5,746 nt of DNA from an uncultured Candidatus Melainabacteria bacterium (GCA_934693165.1 CAKUUX010000027.1:1-5746); one strand, 5' to 3'; positions 1 to 5,585 are shown, numbered from the stretch's first letter. Made by a program: numbers and translations. The notes: a model not told the origin generated them from the sequence alone.

Positions 1-59
1 TTAAAAAAGCAGAAAGCAATGAAGCACAAAACTGTGTATCAAACTTCGGTTTAGCATAA
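1..59 (+). CDS. 3' end of an unrecognised gene (left copy), truncated by the window edge
   Basis: Reading from base 3 gives an open frame of 18 codons, KKAESNEAQNCVSNFGLA, ending in TAA at 57-59 and followed at once by a second stop (TAG, 60-62). The frame is followed by an intrinsic terminator at 156-188, as expected for the end of a real gene. The last ten codons and the stop recur unchanged at the other end of the window on the opposite strand, so this looks like the C-terminus of a protein present in two inverted copies. No domain can be recognised from so short a piece. That it is coding is inferred from the double stop, the downstream terminator and the duplication. Confidence 0.5.
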   Translation, partial: KKAESNEAQNCVSNFGLA

Positions 60-189
60 TAGATAACTGAAAGATAGAAAACTAAAGAAAAGAAAAAGTA
101 ATAATTAAAACAAATTTTTTATACTCTCTCTCTTAAAATCTCAAAATTTAAAATCACCCTTCAAAATATCTTTGAAGGGTTTTCTTTTG
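25..189 (+). repeat. Left arm of a long inverted repeat (165 bp)
   Basis: Bases 25-189 match the reverse complement of 5552-5746. The only differences I see are one substitution (A in the left arm, G in the right, in the GATAG-A/G-AAAC stretch) and a 30-base insertion in the right arm. The arm holds the last codons of the partial gene, its purine-rich 3' untranslated region and its terminator. The match stops sharply just after the terminator U-tract. On the other side it runs to the window edge on the right copy, so the true repeat may be longer. Confidence 0.95.
156..188 (+). terminator. Intrinsic terminator of the left partial gene
   Basis: A perfect 10-bp stem, ACCCTTCAAA (156-165) with TTTGAAGGGT (171-180), closes a 5-base loop and is followed by TTTCTTTT. 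It reads on the plus strand and ends the gene entering from the left. The same hairpin occurs in the right repeat arm on the minus strand. Confidence 0.85.
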
Positions 190-210
190 ATTAAACATTT
201 GAAAGTAATT

Positions 211-245
211 CTGGATTGCTTTGTCGCTTCACTCCTTGCAATGAC
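211..245. repeat. REP-like dispersed intergenic repeat
   Basis: The stretch CTGGATTGCTTTGTCGCTTC continuing into ACTCCTTGCAATGAC belongs to the widespread intergenic motif whose other strand reads GTCATTGC-GAGG-AGTGAAGCGA-CGAAGCAATCC. Variants of it are scattered in the genomes of many unrelated bacteria. The ends pair as ATTGC/GCAAT, giving a small stem-loop. There is only one copy here. It sits in the spacer between the left repeat arm and the kelch promoter. Recognition is from memory of the motif. Confidence 0.6.
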
Positions 246-313
246 ATAGCCTGCCTGATATGCTGACCAAAACTGTTGAGTTTTGAAATTTAGTTATAAC
301 TCTTAATATAAAA

Positions 314-342
314 TTGTAAAAAGGAAAAAATATTTGTATAAT
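314..342 (+). promoter_or_regulatory. Candidate sigma70 promoter for the kelch-like gene pair
   Basis: TTGTAA (314-319) and a consensus TATAAT (337-342) are separated by 17 bases. Transcription would start near 349, giving a leader of about 28 bases to the TTG start at 377. No other promoter is obvious before the second kelch gene, so both would be transcribed from here. Confidence 0.6.
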
Positions 343-362
343 TGAAAAATATTATATTTACG

Positions 363-371
363 AAAAAGGAG
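363..371 (+). promoter_or_regulatory. Shine-Dalgarno that fixes a TTG start
   Basis: AAAAAGGAG lies five bases before TTG at 377. The first in-frame ATG codons come only at residues 57 and 68, inside or after the membrane segment. The strong ribosome binding site therefore supports the TTG start. Confidence 0.7.
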
Positions 372-376
372 TAGCT

Positions 377-1534
377 TTGGATATATTGAAACAGGTTTGG
401 GAGTTTATAATAAAGATTTTTAAATTTTTATGGGGAAAAGACATTGAGTACACTCCTGATGAATTTTATTCAGATACAAGAATTTTAAAACCTGAACAAA
501 TATGGCTATTTTTAAGACGATTTTTAGTTCTAGTGCTATGCTATATGCTTGTTTCAAAAACCTATGCATCTTTAAATATGTCTTGGAATAATTATAAGGC
601 ATGCAAAGGTAAGGATATTTGTATTATTCAAGGTCCAGATATGCCTTATCCCATGTATTACCCTATTGTAAGTGATATTATAAAAGATAGATACATATTA
701 GTCATACATAGGCAAAAAGCTGAACTCTATGATATAAAGAGAAATAAGTTTAAAATAGTAGAAGATTCACCTTTTGATTATGGTCTCACATCAGCTACAT
801 TTGTTTTTGTTGATACATCAGGAAAAGTTGTACTAAAAGAGGCAAGAAATTCAGAAAGTTTTCAAATATTTGATATTAAAACTAGAAAATTTGAAAAATT
901 TGATTCTTCTAAATTCGGTGATAGTTTTTTTAATTACATTCAGGATATAATTAAAATTTACCCAGTTTACGGTATTACTAAAATAAAAAAAGATATACTA
1001 TTAAACATAAATATAGAAAATTTTAAAAAGAGAAATATAAGAGATATAAAACTTCAACCTGATGCTCATTTAAATATTTTTACTTATAAAAGAAAAAATA
1101 AAGATATTGTATTTGTAAATCGTGGTTCTACTTATGTTTTAAGAAATGATAACAACATAGAAAAAGCTGAAGATAATTTTAATAAAGTAAATCAAGAAAT
1201 TTTATCTAGAGTAAATGATAAATCTAGATATTATTATGCGACAGATGCAAGGTCTTTATCTTATATTCCTATTTCAGACACAAAAATATTATTTTTTAAT
1301 AATTCAAATAGTTTGGTGGATGGTTATGATGCTTATTCAAGTGAAAATAAAAGAACATTCATATATGATGTGGCAGAAGATAAATTTTATGAAGGTCCAA
1401 GCTTTAAATATACCCCAATAGTTTCAAGTTTTCAAAAAATAGCTGAGAATAAATGGATATTTTTTGGTGGTGGACATGAATATTATTCACCAAAAAAATA
1501 TACTCAAATATTAATTGTAAAAAATAGAAAGTAA
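377..1534 (+). CDS. Membrane-anchored kelch-like (beta-propeller) protein
   Basis: This 385-residue protein has a short N-terminal region rich in aromatic and basic residues, then a hydrophobic segment at about 42-64 with arginines on its cytoplasmic side. That suggests an uncleaved signal anchor with the rest of the protein outside the cytoplasm. The remainder reads as short beta-strand modules with kelch-like pieces: the GPDMPYP stretch near 86, strand-rich ILVIHRQKAELYDIKRNKF at 107-125, a second FDIKTRKFEKF at 165-175, and a C-terminal KWIFFGGGHEYY at 359-370 resembling a kelch GG turn. Repeats are degenerate, so no blade count is offered. The start is TTG with a good Shine-Dalgarno. The stop lies three bases before a paralogous gene, which suggests translational coupling. 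Ligand and function are unknown; kelch-type propellers usually bind proteins or sugars. Family assignment is moderate, function not assigned. Confidence 0.75.
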   Translation: MDILKQVWEFIIKIFKFLWGKDIEYTPDEFYSDTRILKPEQIWLFLRRFLVLVLCYMLVSKTYASLNMSWNNYKACKGKDICIIQGPDMPYPMYYPIVSDIIKDRYILVIHRQKAELYDIKRNKFKIVEDSPFDYGLTSATFVFVDTSGKVVLKEARNSESFQIFDIKTRKFEKFDSSKFGDSFFNYIQDIIKIYPVYGITKIKKDILLNINIENFKKRNIRDIKLQPDAHLNIFTYKRKNKDIVFVNRGSTYVLRNDNNIEKAEDNFNKVNQEILSRVNDKSRYYYATDARSLSYIPISDTKILFFNNSNSLVDGYDAYSSENKRTFIYDVAEDKFYEGPSFKYTPIVSSFQKIAENKWIFFGGGHEYYSPKKYTQILIVKNRK

Positions 1535-1537
1535 AAT

Positions 1538-2527
1538 ATGAATAGACTAAAAATAATTTATTACATAAAAAGAATAAAAAACTTTTTTGATAAAAGAAAA
1601 AATAATGAACAAAATATAGATAAGGCTAATAAGAAGAAAAAGGGCTGTCTATTTAAATGTTGCTTAAGCCTTATCATATTTTTTGTATTATTAATTGCAT
1701 TTCTATATAAATTAAATGATGAGACACACTTTATCTTAAGTTATATCATGGCTAGAAATGAAATCATTACTATAAAGAACGGCCCAAACATGCATTATGC
1801 AAGATATAACCATTCTCAGGCAACCCTTGACGATGGTAACGTCTTGGTTGTTGGTGGTGTTGGTGATAAGGTTTAACGTCAGCCTGAATTATATATTGCT
1901 AAGAAAAACAAGTTCGTTAAGCTTAAAAAGACTGAATGTGCCTATCACAGTCCTGAAATATTTAAGGATACCAAAGGCAGAGTGATAATTTTTGAAAACA
2001 CTTGTGAAAACATCGTTGCGTTTAATCCTGTAACAAAAGAATTCGAAATCGTTACAGATAAGCCTATCGAGGATATAAAGGCAAGTGAAACTTCAAGGTT
2101 TTCAAACAAAAAATCTACTTACTTTGATATTAATACTTTGAAGATAAATAAAAGAGATTTTGAAAAAATAAATGATTTTTCTAAAATGGTTATGTACCAT
2201 ATAGATGCTGATAAACTTAGAGCTATCCCGATATTTTTTACATCTCCTCGCACAGGTGAACGCATACAAAGTAATATTGTTATGTGTGATAAAGGTAGTG
2301 GATTTGCCCTTCAAGAATCTTGTCAATTACCGTTTGAAAATAGAATGTACGGAAGATATACAGAAAACTATCCATTAGCAGCAATGTTTGAACATTCAAT
2401 CTTAAATTCGGCAATATCTAAAATTGGAGAAGATAAATATCTAATTACAGGTGGAAGTACAAGCGAACAAATTGGGGTTGATATACCTCATAAACATACT
2501 CAAATTTTATCAAGAAGTGAAAGATAA
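1538..2527 (+). pseudogene. Second kelch-like membrane protein gene, interrupted by an in-frame TAA
   Basis: Reading one frame from ATG 1538 to TAA 2527 gives 329 codons plus the final stop, broken only by TAA at 1874-1876 (codon 113). The first part has a lysine-rich cytoplasmic N-terminus, a membrane segment at about 37-57 and a good kelch motif (MHYARYNHSQATLDDGNVLVVGG, residues 85-107, described here in parts: Tyr-Asn-His before, Gly-Gly after). The frame continues after the stop with RQPELYIAKKNKF, matching RQKAELYDIKRNKF of the upstream gene. It ends with KIGEDKYLITGG and HTQIL, matching KIAENKWIFFGG and YTQIL upstream. The two genes are therefore tandem paralogs. The truncated product (112 residues) would keep the anchor but almost none of the propeller. 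A GTG at 1982 could restart translation, but its Shine-Dalgarno is weak. A sequencing error, a polymorphic allele or readthrough are alternatives to a dead gene. Confidence 0.75.
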
Positions 2528-2544
2528 ACGAAATAAAAAGAAAT

Positions 2545-2594
2545 AACCCAAGAAAACCTTTCTAAATCAAGTTTTCTAAGACAGCTAAAGGGTT
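2545..2594 (-). terminator. Weak candidate terminator at the end of the CpaE-like gene
   Basis: On the minus strand AGAAAAC (2577-2571) pairs with GTTTTCT (2557-2551). An outer AACCC/GGGTT pair (2594-2590 with 2549-2545) encloses it, and a U-rich run GGGTTATTTCTTTTTATTT follows. The stem overlaps the last codons of the gene and is AT-rich. It lies in the 34-base gap between convergent genes, where a terminator would be expected. Confidence 0.35.
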
Positions 2595-3758
2595 TCTATT
2601 AATCTTTTTAATTACACTTTGTCGATAAATATTATCGCTTATGTCTGTAGCAAGTTCTCTATAGCTCTTTGCAATATTTGAGTCATTATTTATTGAGCTA
2701 ACAGGTTGTCCTTTGTTAATTGCAGACATAATTGTGTAATAATTATTTGGAATTCTCCAATAAATAGGTTTATCAAGAGCTCTTTCAACGTCTTCAATTT
2801 TAATATCATCGTTTTCCATATAACGATTAACTACTATTTTAGTTTTTTCTTCTTCGTAACCTAATCTATCGAACGCATCAAGACATCTCTGACAATTTCT
2901 AACAGATGGAACATTGATTGCGCTTACCAATAGAATTAAATCAGAATTATCAAGTGCTGTAACAGTGATATTGTCAAATGCAGAGCTTGTATCAATAACA
3001 ATATATGAGAAAGTTGTTCTCAATGTATTTAAAAGTTTTCTAATCTCATCTGGTTGAATCTTCTTTGCTTCTTCCATATAAGGAGGATCAGCAAGTACAT
3101 ACATTCCTGTATTGTTATATTGTTCAAGAGTTGATAATAAAAGTTCCTTATCTGCACCATCAAGTTTTTTTACAAGATACGAAATATCAAAAGATGGCTT
3201 TATATCTAAAAAAGTTGTAATATCACCAAGGTGCATATTCAAATCAACCAGGGCAACTCTTTCTTTTGTAATATTTGCCAACTCTAGTGCAAGATTAACA
3301 GCAATAGATGTTCTACCTACGCCACCTTTGTTTGAAAATACGGTAAGAACCTTACTATTATTCTCTTCGTCTTCTTGTGTACCAGAAATTTGGCTTTTAA
3401 ATTTATCGATAGATTTTAATAAATTATCTTTAATAATTGGCTTTGGTAAAAATTCTCTTACCCCAGCTCTCATAGCTCTAATAATAATATCTGTTGAGTA
3501 TTCAAGTGCTGTAGCTATTATTTTTATAGAAGGAATTTTTTCTACAATCATTTCGATTATTTCGTAGTTTTTTTCAAAATCGTCACTAACATTGGCAATG
3601 ACAACCTCTGGCATTGATTTTAAAATGTTTGAATAATTACTATTCAAATCTTCGCCTTCGCCTACGATATTAACGTAATCCAATTCTTTTAAATACATTC
3701 TCAATAATTGAAGTGTAGTAGAATCTTTTTCTATCAAATAGATTGATAAATTTTGCAT
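2562..3758 (-). CDS. CpaE/TadZ-like protein: degenerate receiver fused to a MinD-type ATPase
   Basis: In this 398-residue protein, residues 4-120 fold like a response-regulator receiver: acidic pair region E10-K11-D12, then a helix ending AMRAGVREFLPKP with the conserved lysine K106. The phosphoacceptor Asp is missing, because the beta-3 strand reads VVIANVS (about 52-58). From about 137 follows a ParA/MinD ATPase: deviant Walker A KGGVGRT (144-150), Walker A' VALVDLN (D172), Walker B YIVIDTS (D256) and a base-binding NRY at 311-313. The signature first lysine K144 is kept, but the usual P-loop lysine is Arg149 (codon AGA). Length and order fit CpaE/TadZ proteins, which place Tad/Flp pilus machinery at cell poles. 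No tad or cpa gene is nearby, so the role here is open. ATG has Shine-Dalgarno GAGGGA seven bases upstream. A terminator separates it from the small upstream gene on the same strand. Confidence 0.85.
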   Translation of the reverse strand: MQNLSIYLIEKDSTTLQLLRMYLKELDYVNIVGEGEDLNSNYSNILKSMPEVVIANVSDDFEKNYEIIEMIVEKIPSIKIIATALEYSTDIIIRAMRAGVREFLPKPIIKDNLLKSIDKFKSQISGTQEDEENNSKVLTVFSNKGGVGRTSIAVNLALELANITKERVALVDLNMHLGDITTFLDIKPSFDISYLVKKLDGADKELLLSTLEQYNNTGMYVLADPPYMEEAKKIQPDEIRKLLNTLRTTFSYIVIDTSSAFDNITVTALDNSDLILLVSAINVPSVRNCQRCLDAFDRLGYEEEKTKIVVNRYMENDDIKIEDVERALDKPIYWRIPNNYYTIMSAINKGQPVSSINNDSNIAKSYRELATDISDNIYRQSVIKKINRNPLAVLENLI

Positions 3759-3791
3759 TAATAAATCCCTCTTTTTTCTTTATTTTAACAT

Positions 3792-3829
3792 AAAAAAATG
3801 TATCAATCGTATAGACTGATACATTTTTT
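3792..3829 (-). terminator. Bidirectional-looking intrinsic terminator after the 49-codon gene
   Basis: ATGTATCA (3798-3805) pairs perfectly with TGATACAT (3817-3824), and flanking A and T runs (3792-3797 with 3824-3829) extend the stem. On the minus strand it is followed by seven U residues and lies 19 bases past the stop of the small gene at 3849. It stands between that gene and the CpaE-like gene on the same strand. It would end the small transcript, or attenuate readthrough into the ATPase gene, for which I see no clear independent promoter. Confidence 0.8.
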
Positions 3830-3848
3830 AGAAACGATTGTTTTAGAA

Positions 3849-3998
3849 CTATTTTTTTACAGTTAATAAAATAGTTGCTAATTTCTTATTATTGCCATTA
3901 TGTTTAAACGGAATTGTCATAGTTGGCGTTTTTTCAACTTCTTTGTATTCTGGCTTTTGATAATTGATTAAATAACGCATAAATTCTTCACTAAACAT
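3849..3998 (-). CDS. Small hypothetical protein, 49 residues
   Basis: A complete short frame runs from ATG (3998-3996) to TAG (3851-3849). It begins MFSEEFMRYLINYQKPEYKE and ends in ATILLTVKK. Support for a real gene: Shine-Dalgarno AGGA (4011-4008) nine bases before the ATG, a plausible promoter further upstream, and a strong terminator 19 bases after the stop. The protein is small, soluble and mixed in charge, with an acidic-aromatic N-terminal helix-like part and a basic C-terminal half (FKHNGNNKKLATILLTVKK). I do not recognise it. It is divergent from the response regulator gene and upstream of the CpaE-like gene on the same strand, so a small partner of either is possible, but this is only positional. 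Confidence 0.65.
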   Translation of the reverse strand: MFSEEFMRYLINYQKPEYKEVEKTPTMTIPFKHNGNNKKLATILLTVKK

Positions 3999-4025
3999 AT
4001 CGATTTTTCCTACCCAACCTACTTA

Positions 4026-4053
4026 CATATATATTAAGTCTTTTTCTCGTCAT
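4026..4053 (-). promoter_or_regulatory. Weak candidate promoter for the 49-codon gene
   Basis: On the minus strand ATGACG (4053-4048) and TATATG (4031-4026) are 16 bases apart, within an AT-rich tract of alternating TA steps where other registers for the -10 are possible. The start would fall about 20 bases before the ATG at 3998. The match to consensus is modest. Confidence 0.3.
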
Positions 4054-4078
4054 AAATTGCCTTTTTTTGTAAAAAAAG

Positions 4079-4106
4079 TTTACATATTAAAAAATAATGG
4101 TATAAT
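4079..4106 (+). promoter_or_regulatory. Strong sigma70 promoter of the response regulator gene (extended -10)
   Basis: TTTACA (4079-4084) and consensus TATAAT (4101-4106) are 16 bases apart, and TGG directly before TATAAT forms an extended -10 element. An A-tract (4071-4077) just upstream of the -35 box may act as an UP element. It is half of a perfect CTTTTTTT-GT-AAAAAAAG palindrome. Transcription would start near 4113, giving a leader of about 18 bases with AGGAG six bases before the ATG. Confidence 0.8.
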
Positions 4107-4130
4107 CAAGTAAAAGCACAGGAGAATCGT

Positions 4131-4805
4131 ATGGCTGACAAAATTAGTATTGAATTAGATGATAGCTTTTTTAAAAAGTTTTTTGGTCTAACAGATCAGT
4201 TAGTACCCGAATTTGATGATATTTCATTGCCTGTTTTGAAAAAGCAATTATTGAATATAGAAGATGAAATAAATAAATTAAAAGAAGTTCTTGCTATGGA
4301 TAAAAACAAACCTATTGCAAAAGCTAAAAAAATTCAAGAATTGTTTGGAACTCCTGAACATGAAGAAGAAAATCAATCCCCAAGTATTGCAAAAGGTTCT
4401 TCTCAAAAAAGGGCTGCAACTACAGACGGAAGCAAGGGACGTATCTTAATTGTAGATGATTTGGGAGTTATTACATTTCAACTTAGTACAATGCTTAAAA
4501 GATTGGACTTTGAATGTGTTACATCCAATGATATTGTTGGTGCAATTGATAGCTTTAAGAAAAATCACTATGACTTTGTATTGATGGATTTGTTTATTCC
4601 TACACAAAGGGAAGGCTTTATTCTTTTGGATGAATTGAAAAAGATTTCTGCAGATAAACCTTATAAAACAGTTATTGGAATTATGTCTGCAAGTAACAAA
4701 AAAGAATATAAATTGGCTTGCTCTCAAAAAGGTTCTGATTTTTATATCGAAAAAAATGAATCTTGGCAAAATGAAGTGTGCAAACTTATTGATAACTATG
4801 AATAA
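4131..4805 (+). CDS. Response regulator with a C-terminal receiver domain
   Basis: In this 224-residue protein, residues 103-224 form a canonical receiver: ILIVDD with the acidic pair D109/D110, phosphoacceptor D153 in FVLMDLFIP, switch residue S186 in GIMSAS, and the conserved lysine K208 in FYIEKN. All key residues for Mg2+-dependent Asp phosphorylation are present. Residues 1-75 form a separate, probably helical N-terminal region of unknown function, with a charged coil-like part at about 35-72. A polar linker (76-102, rich in E, S, Q, K) follows. No DNA-binding or enzymatic output domain is seen, so it probably acts through protein contacts. The order is unusual, since receivers are commonly N-terminal. 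AGGAG sits six bases before the ATG. It has its own promoter and terminator, and is divergent from the 49-codon gene. No histidine kinase is encoded here. Confidence 0.9.
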   Translation: MADKISIELDDSFFKKFFGLTDQLVPEFDDISLPVLKKQLLNIEDEINKLKEVLAMDKNKPIAKAKKIQELFGTPEHEEENQSPSIAKGSSQKRAATTDGSKGRILIVDDLGVITFQLSTMLKRLDFECVTSNDIVGAIDSFKKNHYDFVLMDLFIPTQREGFILLDELKKISADKPYKTVIGIMSASNKKEYKLACSQKGSDFYIEKNESWQNEVCKLIDNYE

Positions 4806-4812
4806 TTAACTG

Positions 4813-4840
4813 ATTGTTACGGAATGTAACAATTTTTATT
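4813..4840 (+). terminator. Intrinsic terminator after the response regulator gene
   Basis: ATTGTTAC (4813-4820) and GTAACAAT (4826-4833) form a perfect 8-bp stem with a GGAAT loop, followed by TTTTATT, eight bases after the TAA stop. The same palindrome lies ten bases upstream of the next gene's -35 box, so a regulator-binding role cannot be excluded, but the position and U-tract favour termination. Confidence 0.75.
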
Positions 4841-4850
4841 AAATTTGAAA

Positions 4851-4879
4851 TTGACTATTTTTCAAATACTTTATATAAG
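4851..4879 (+). promoter_or_regulatory. Candidate sigma70 promoter of the 156-residue protein gene
   Basis: TTGACT (4851-4856) and TATAAG (4874-4879) are 17 bases apart; an overlapping TATATA at 4872 gives a 15-base alternative. Transcription would begin near 4887, about 20 bases before the ATG at 4907. With the terminator just upstream, this gene looks independently transcribed. Confidence 0.65.
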
Positions 4880-4893
4880 AGTAAGAGTGTTAT

Positions 4894-4898
4894 AAGGA
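4894..4898 (+). promoter_or_regulatory. Shine-Dalgarno that sets the start at 4907
   Basis: AAGGA lies eight bases before ATG 4907. An in-frame TTG at 4814 would add 31 residues, but that codon lies inside the terminator hairpin and upstream of the promoter, so the shorter start is preferred. Confidence 0.75.
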
Positions 4899-4906
4899 TT
4901 AGTGAC

Positions 4907-5377
4907 ATGTTTATAGCAGCAGATGTGCAAAAAAGAACTTTAAAACGTCAACAAGCGCAATTAACGTTTCAACAAATGATTATTTCAAATAAGCGTGAAA
5001 CTATTTCTGCAAAGTTGGGCGGTATTCAAGCTAATTGTAATGTTATTAAAAATAAAGTAGACACATGGAATAATACTTCTGAAACTGATGGTAAACGTGC
5101 TAAATTATGGGATGCTGATTCTTGGTATAAAACTCACGGTAACCCTACAGGTGATACGGGTAATATTTTAAATGTAGAATCTATTAAAGGCTATGACTAT
5201 ACTACAGATGCTGATTATGTTGCATTAAAAGCTTTAGATGATTACTTAGATACAAGAAATGATAATCTTGAATCACAATTAGAGTTAATCAATAACCAAG
5301 TACAAAGTTATGAAAAATTAGTTCAAAATAACATCAGCCAAGACGCAGCTCTATGGTGCGTTGGTGGTGGAAGCTAA
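4907..5377 (+). CDS. Unrecognised 156-residue, mostly helical protein
   Basis: I do not recognise this protein. It has no membrane segment and no clear signal peptide. Residues 5-52 look like one long polar helix rich in Q, K and R (MFIAADVQKRTLKRQQAQLT at the start). Residues 54-100 form a middle part rich in W, G, N and D, with three tryptophans. Residues 101-146 form a second amphipathic, probably coiled-coil helix (repeating L positions in DYLDTRNDNLESQLELINNQ). The tail is ALWCVGGGS. Two cysteines (44 and 151) lie near the distal parts of the two helices. A helical hairpin with a Gly/Ser tail suggests a structural or oligomerising protein, perhaps exported, but this is inference. The gene has its own promoter, a good Shine-Dalgarno and a very strong terminator, suggesting substantial expression. 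Confidence 0.8.
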   Translation: MFIAADVQKRTLKRQQAQLTFQQMIISNKRETISAKLGGIQANCNVIKNKVDTWNNTSETDGKRAKLWDADSWYKTHGNPTGDTGNILNVESIKGYDYTTDADYVALKALDDYLDTRNDNLESQLELINNQVQSYEKLVQNNISQDAALWCVGGGS

Positions 5378-5551
5378 TAACCACTAAACAAATTTAACAA
5401 GTCTTAGTGAGCGAGGACTTAACAAAAATTTCGCTCTCTCTTTAAAAAAATATGGTTTGTATATCTGCGATTCGTCGCAGATTTTTTTTGCCTAAAATTT
5501 CAATGAGCTTTTTTCGGTAAGAATAAGGCAGGTTAAAGTAAGCGTATTCAA
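5378..5551. other. Gene-free tail between the 156-residue protein and the right repeat arm
   Basis: I see no open frame worth calling here. The stretch holds two short pairings in the 3' untranslated region (AAGTC 5399-5403 with GACTT 5416-5420; GAGCGA 5409-5414 with TCGCTC 5431-5436), then the terminator at 5463-5489, then about 60 bases of unremarkable spacer up to the right repeat arm. Confidence 0.6.
5463..5489 (+). terminator. Strong intrinsic terminator with UUCG loop
   Basis: ATCTGCGA (5463-5470) and TCGCAGAT (5475-5482) form a perfect 8-bp stem closed by the very stable TTCG tetraloop and followed by seven more T residues. It ends the 156-residue protein's transcript and is the most convincing terminator in the window. 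Confidence 0.92.
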
Positions 5552-5552
5552 C

Positions 5553-5585
5553 AAAAGAAAACCCTTCAAAGATATTTTGAAGGGT
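5553..5585 (-). terminator. Intrinsic terminator of the right partial gene
   Basis: The left-arm hairpin recurs in inverted orientation: ACCCTTCAAA (5561-5570) pairs with TTTGAAGGGT (5576-5585). On the minus strand the stem is followed by TTTTCTTTT (5561-5553). It ends the gene entering from the right. Confidence 0.85.

Noticed and set aside
1982..2527. A separate gene starting at GTG 1982
   Set aside because: It has only a weak ribosome binding site, and 35 homologous codons in the same frame precede it back to the TAA, so it is better read as the rest of the broken kelch-like gene.
3112..3567. A 151-codon plus-strand frame opposite the CpaE-like gene
   Set aside because: It is fully antisense to a gene with clear ATPase motifs, has no convincing ribosome binding site, and its sequence looks like a hydrophobic shadow translation.
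4061..4078. CTTTTTTT-GT-AAAAAAAG palindrome as a terminator
   Set aside because: Its two-base loop and pure A/T stem make a poor hairpin, and it abuts the -35 box; an A-tract promoter element is more likely.
4446..4769. A 107-codon minus-strand frame
   Set aside because: It lies entirely opposite the receiver domain of the response regulator, whose catalytic residues are intact; the reverse frame is a shadow.
4814..4906. An upstream TTG start that would extend the 156-residue protein to 187 residues
   Set aside because: The TTG lies within the response regulator's terminator hairpin and upstream of a good promoter; ATG 4907 has a well-spaced Shine-Dalgarno.
5525..5551. A degenerate copy of the common GGTTAAGCG...CCAAC intergenic repeat
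   Set aside because: GGTTAAAG, AGCGTA and TTCAAC occur in the right order, but too many positions differ to claim membership by eye.
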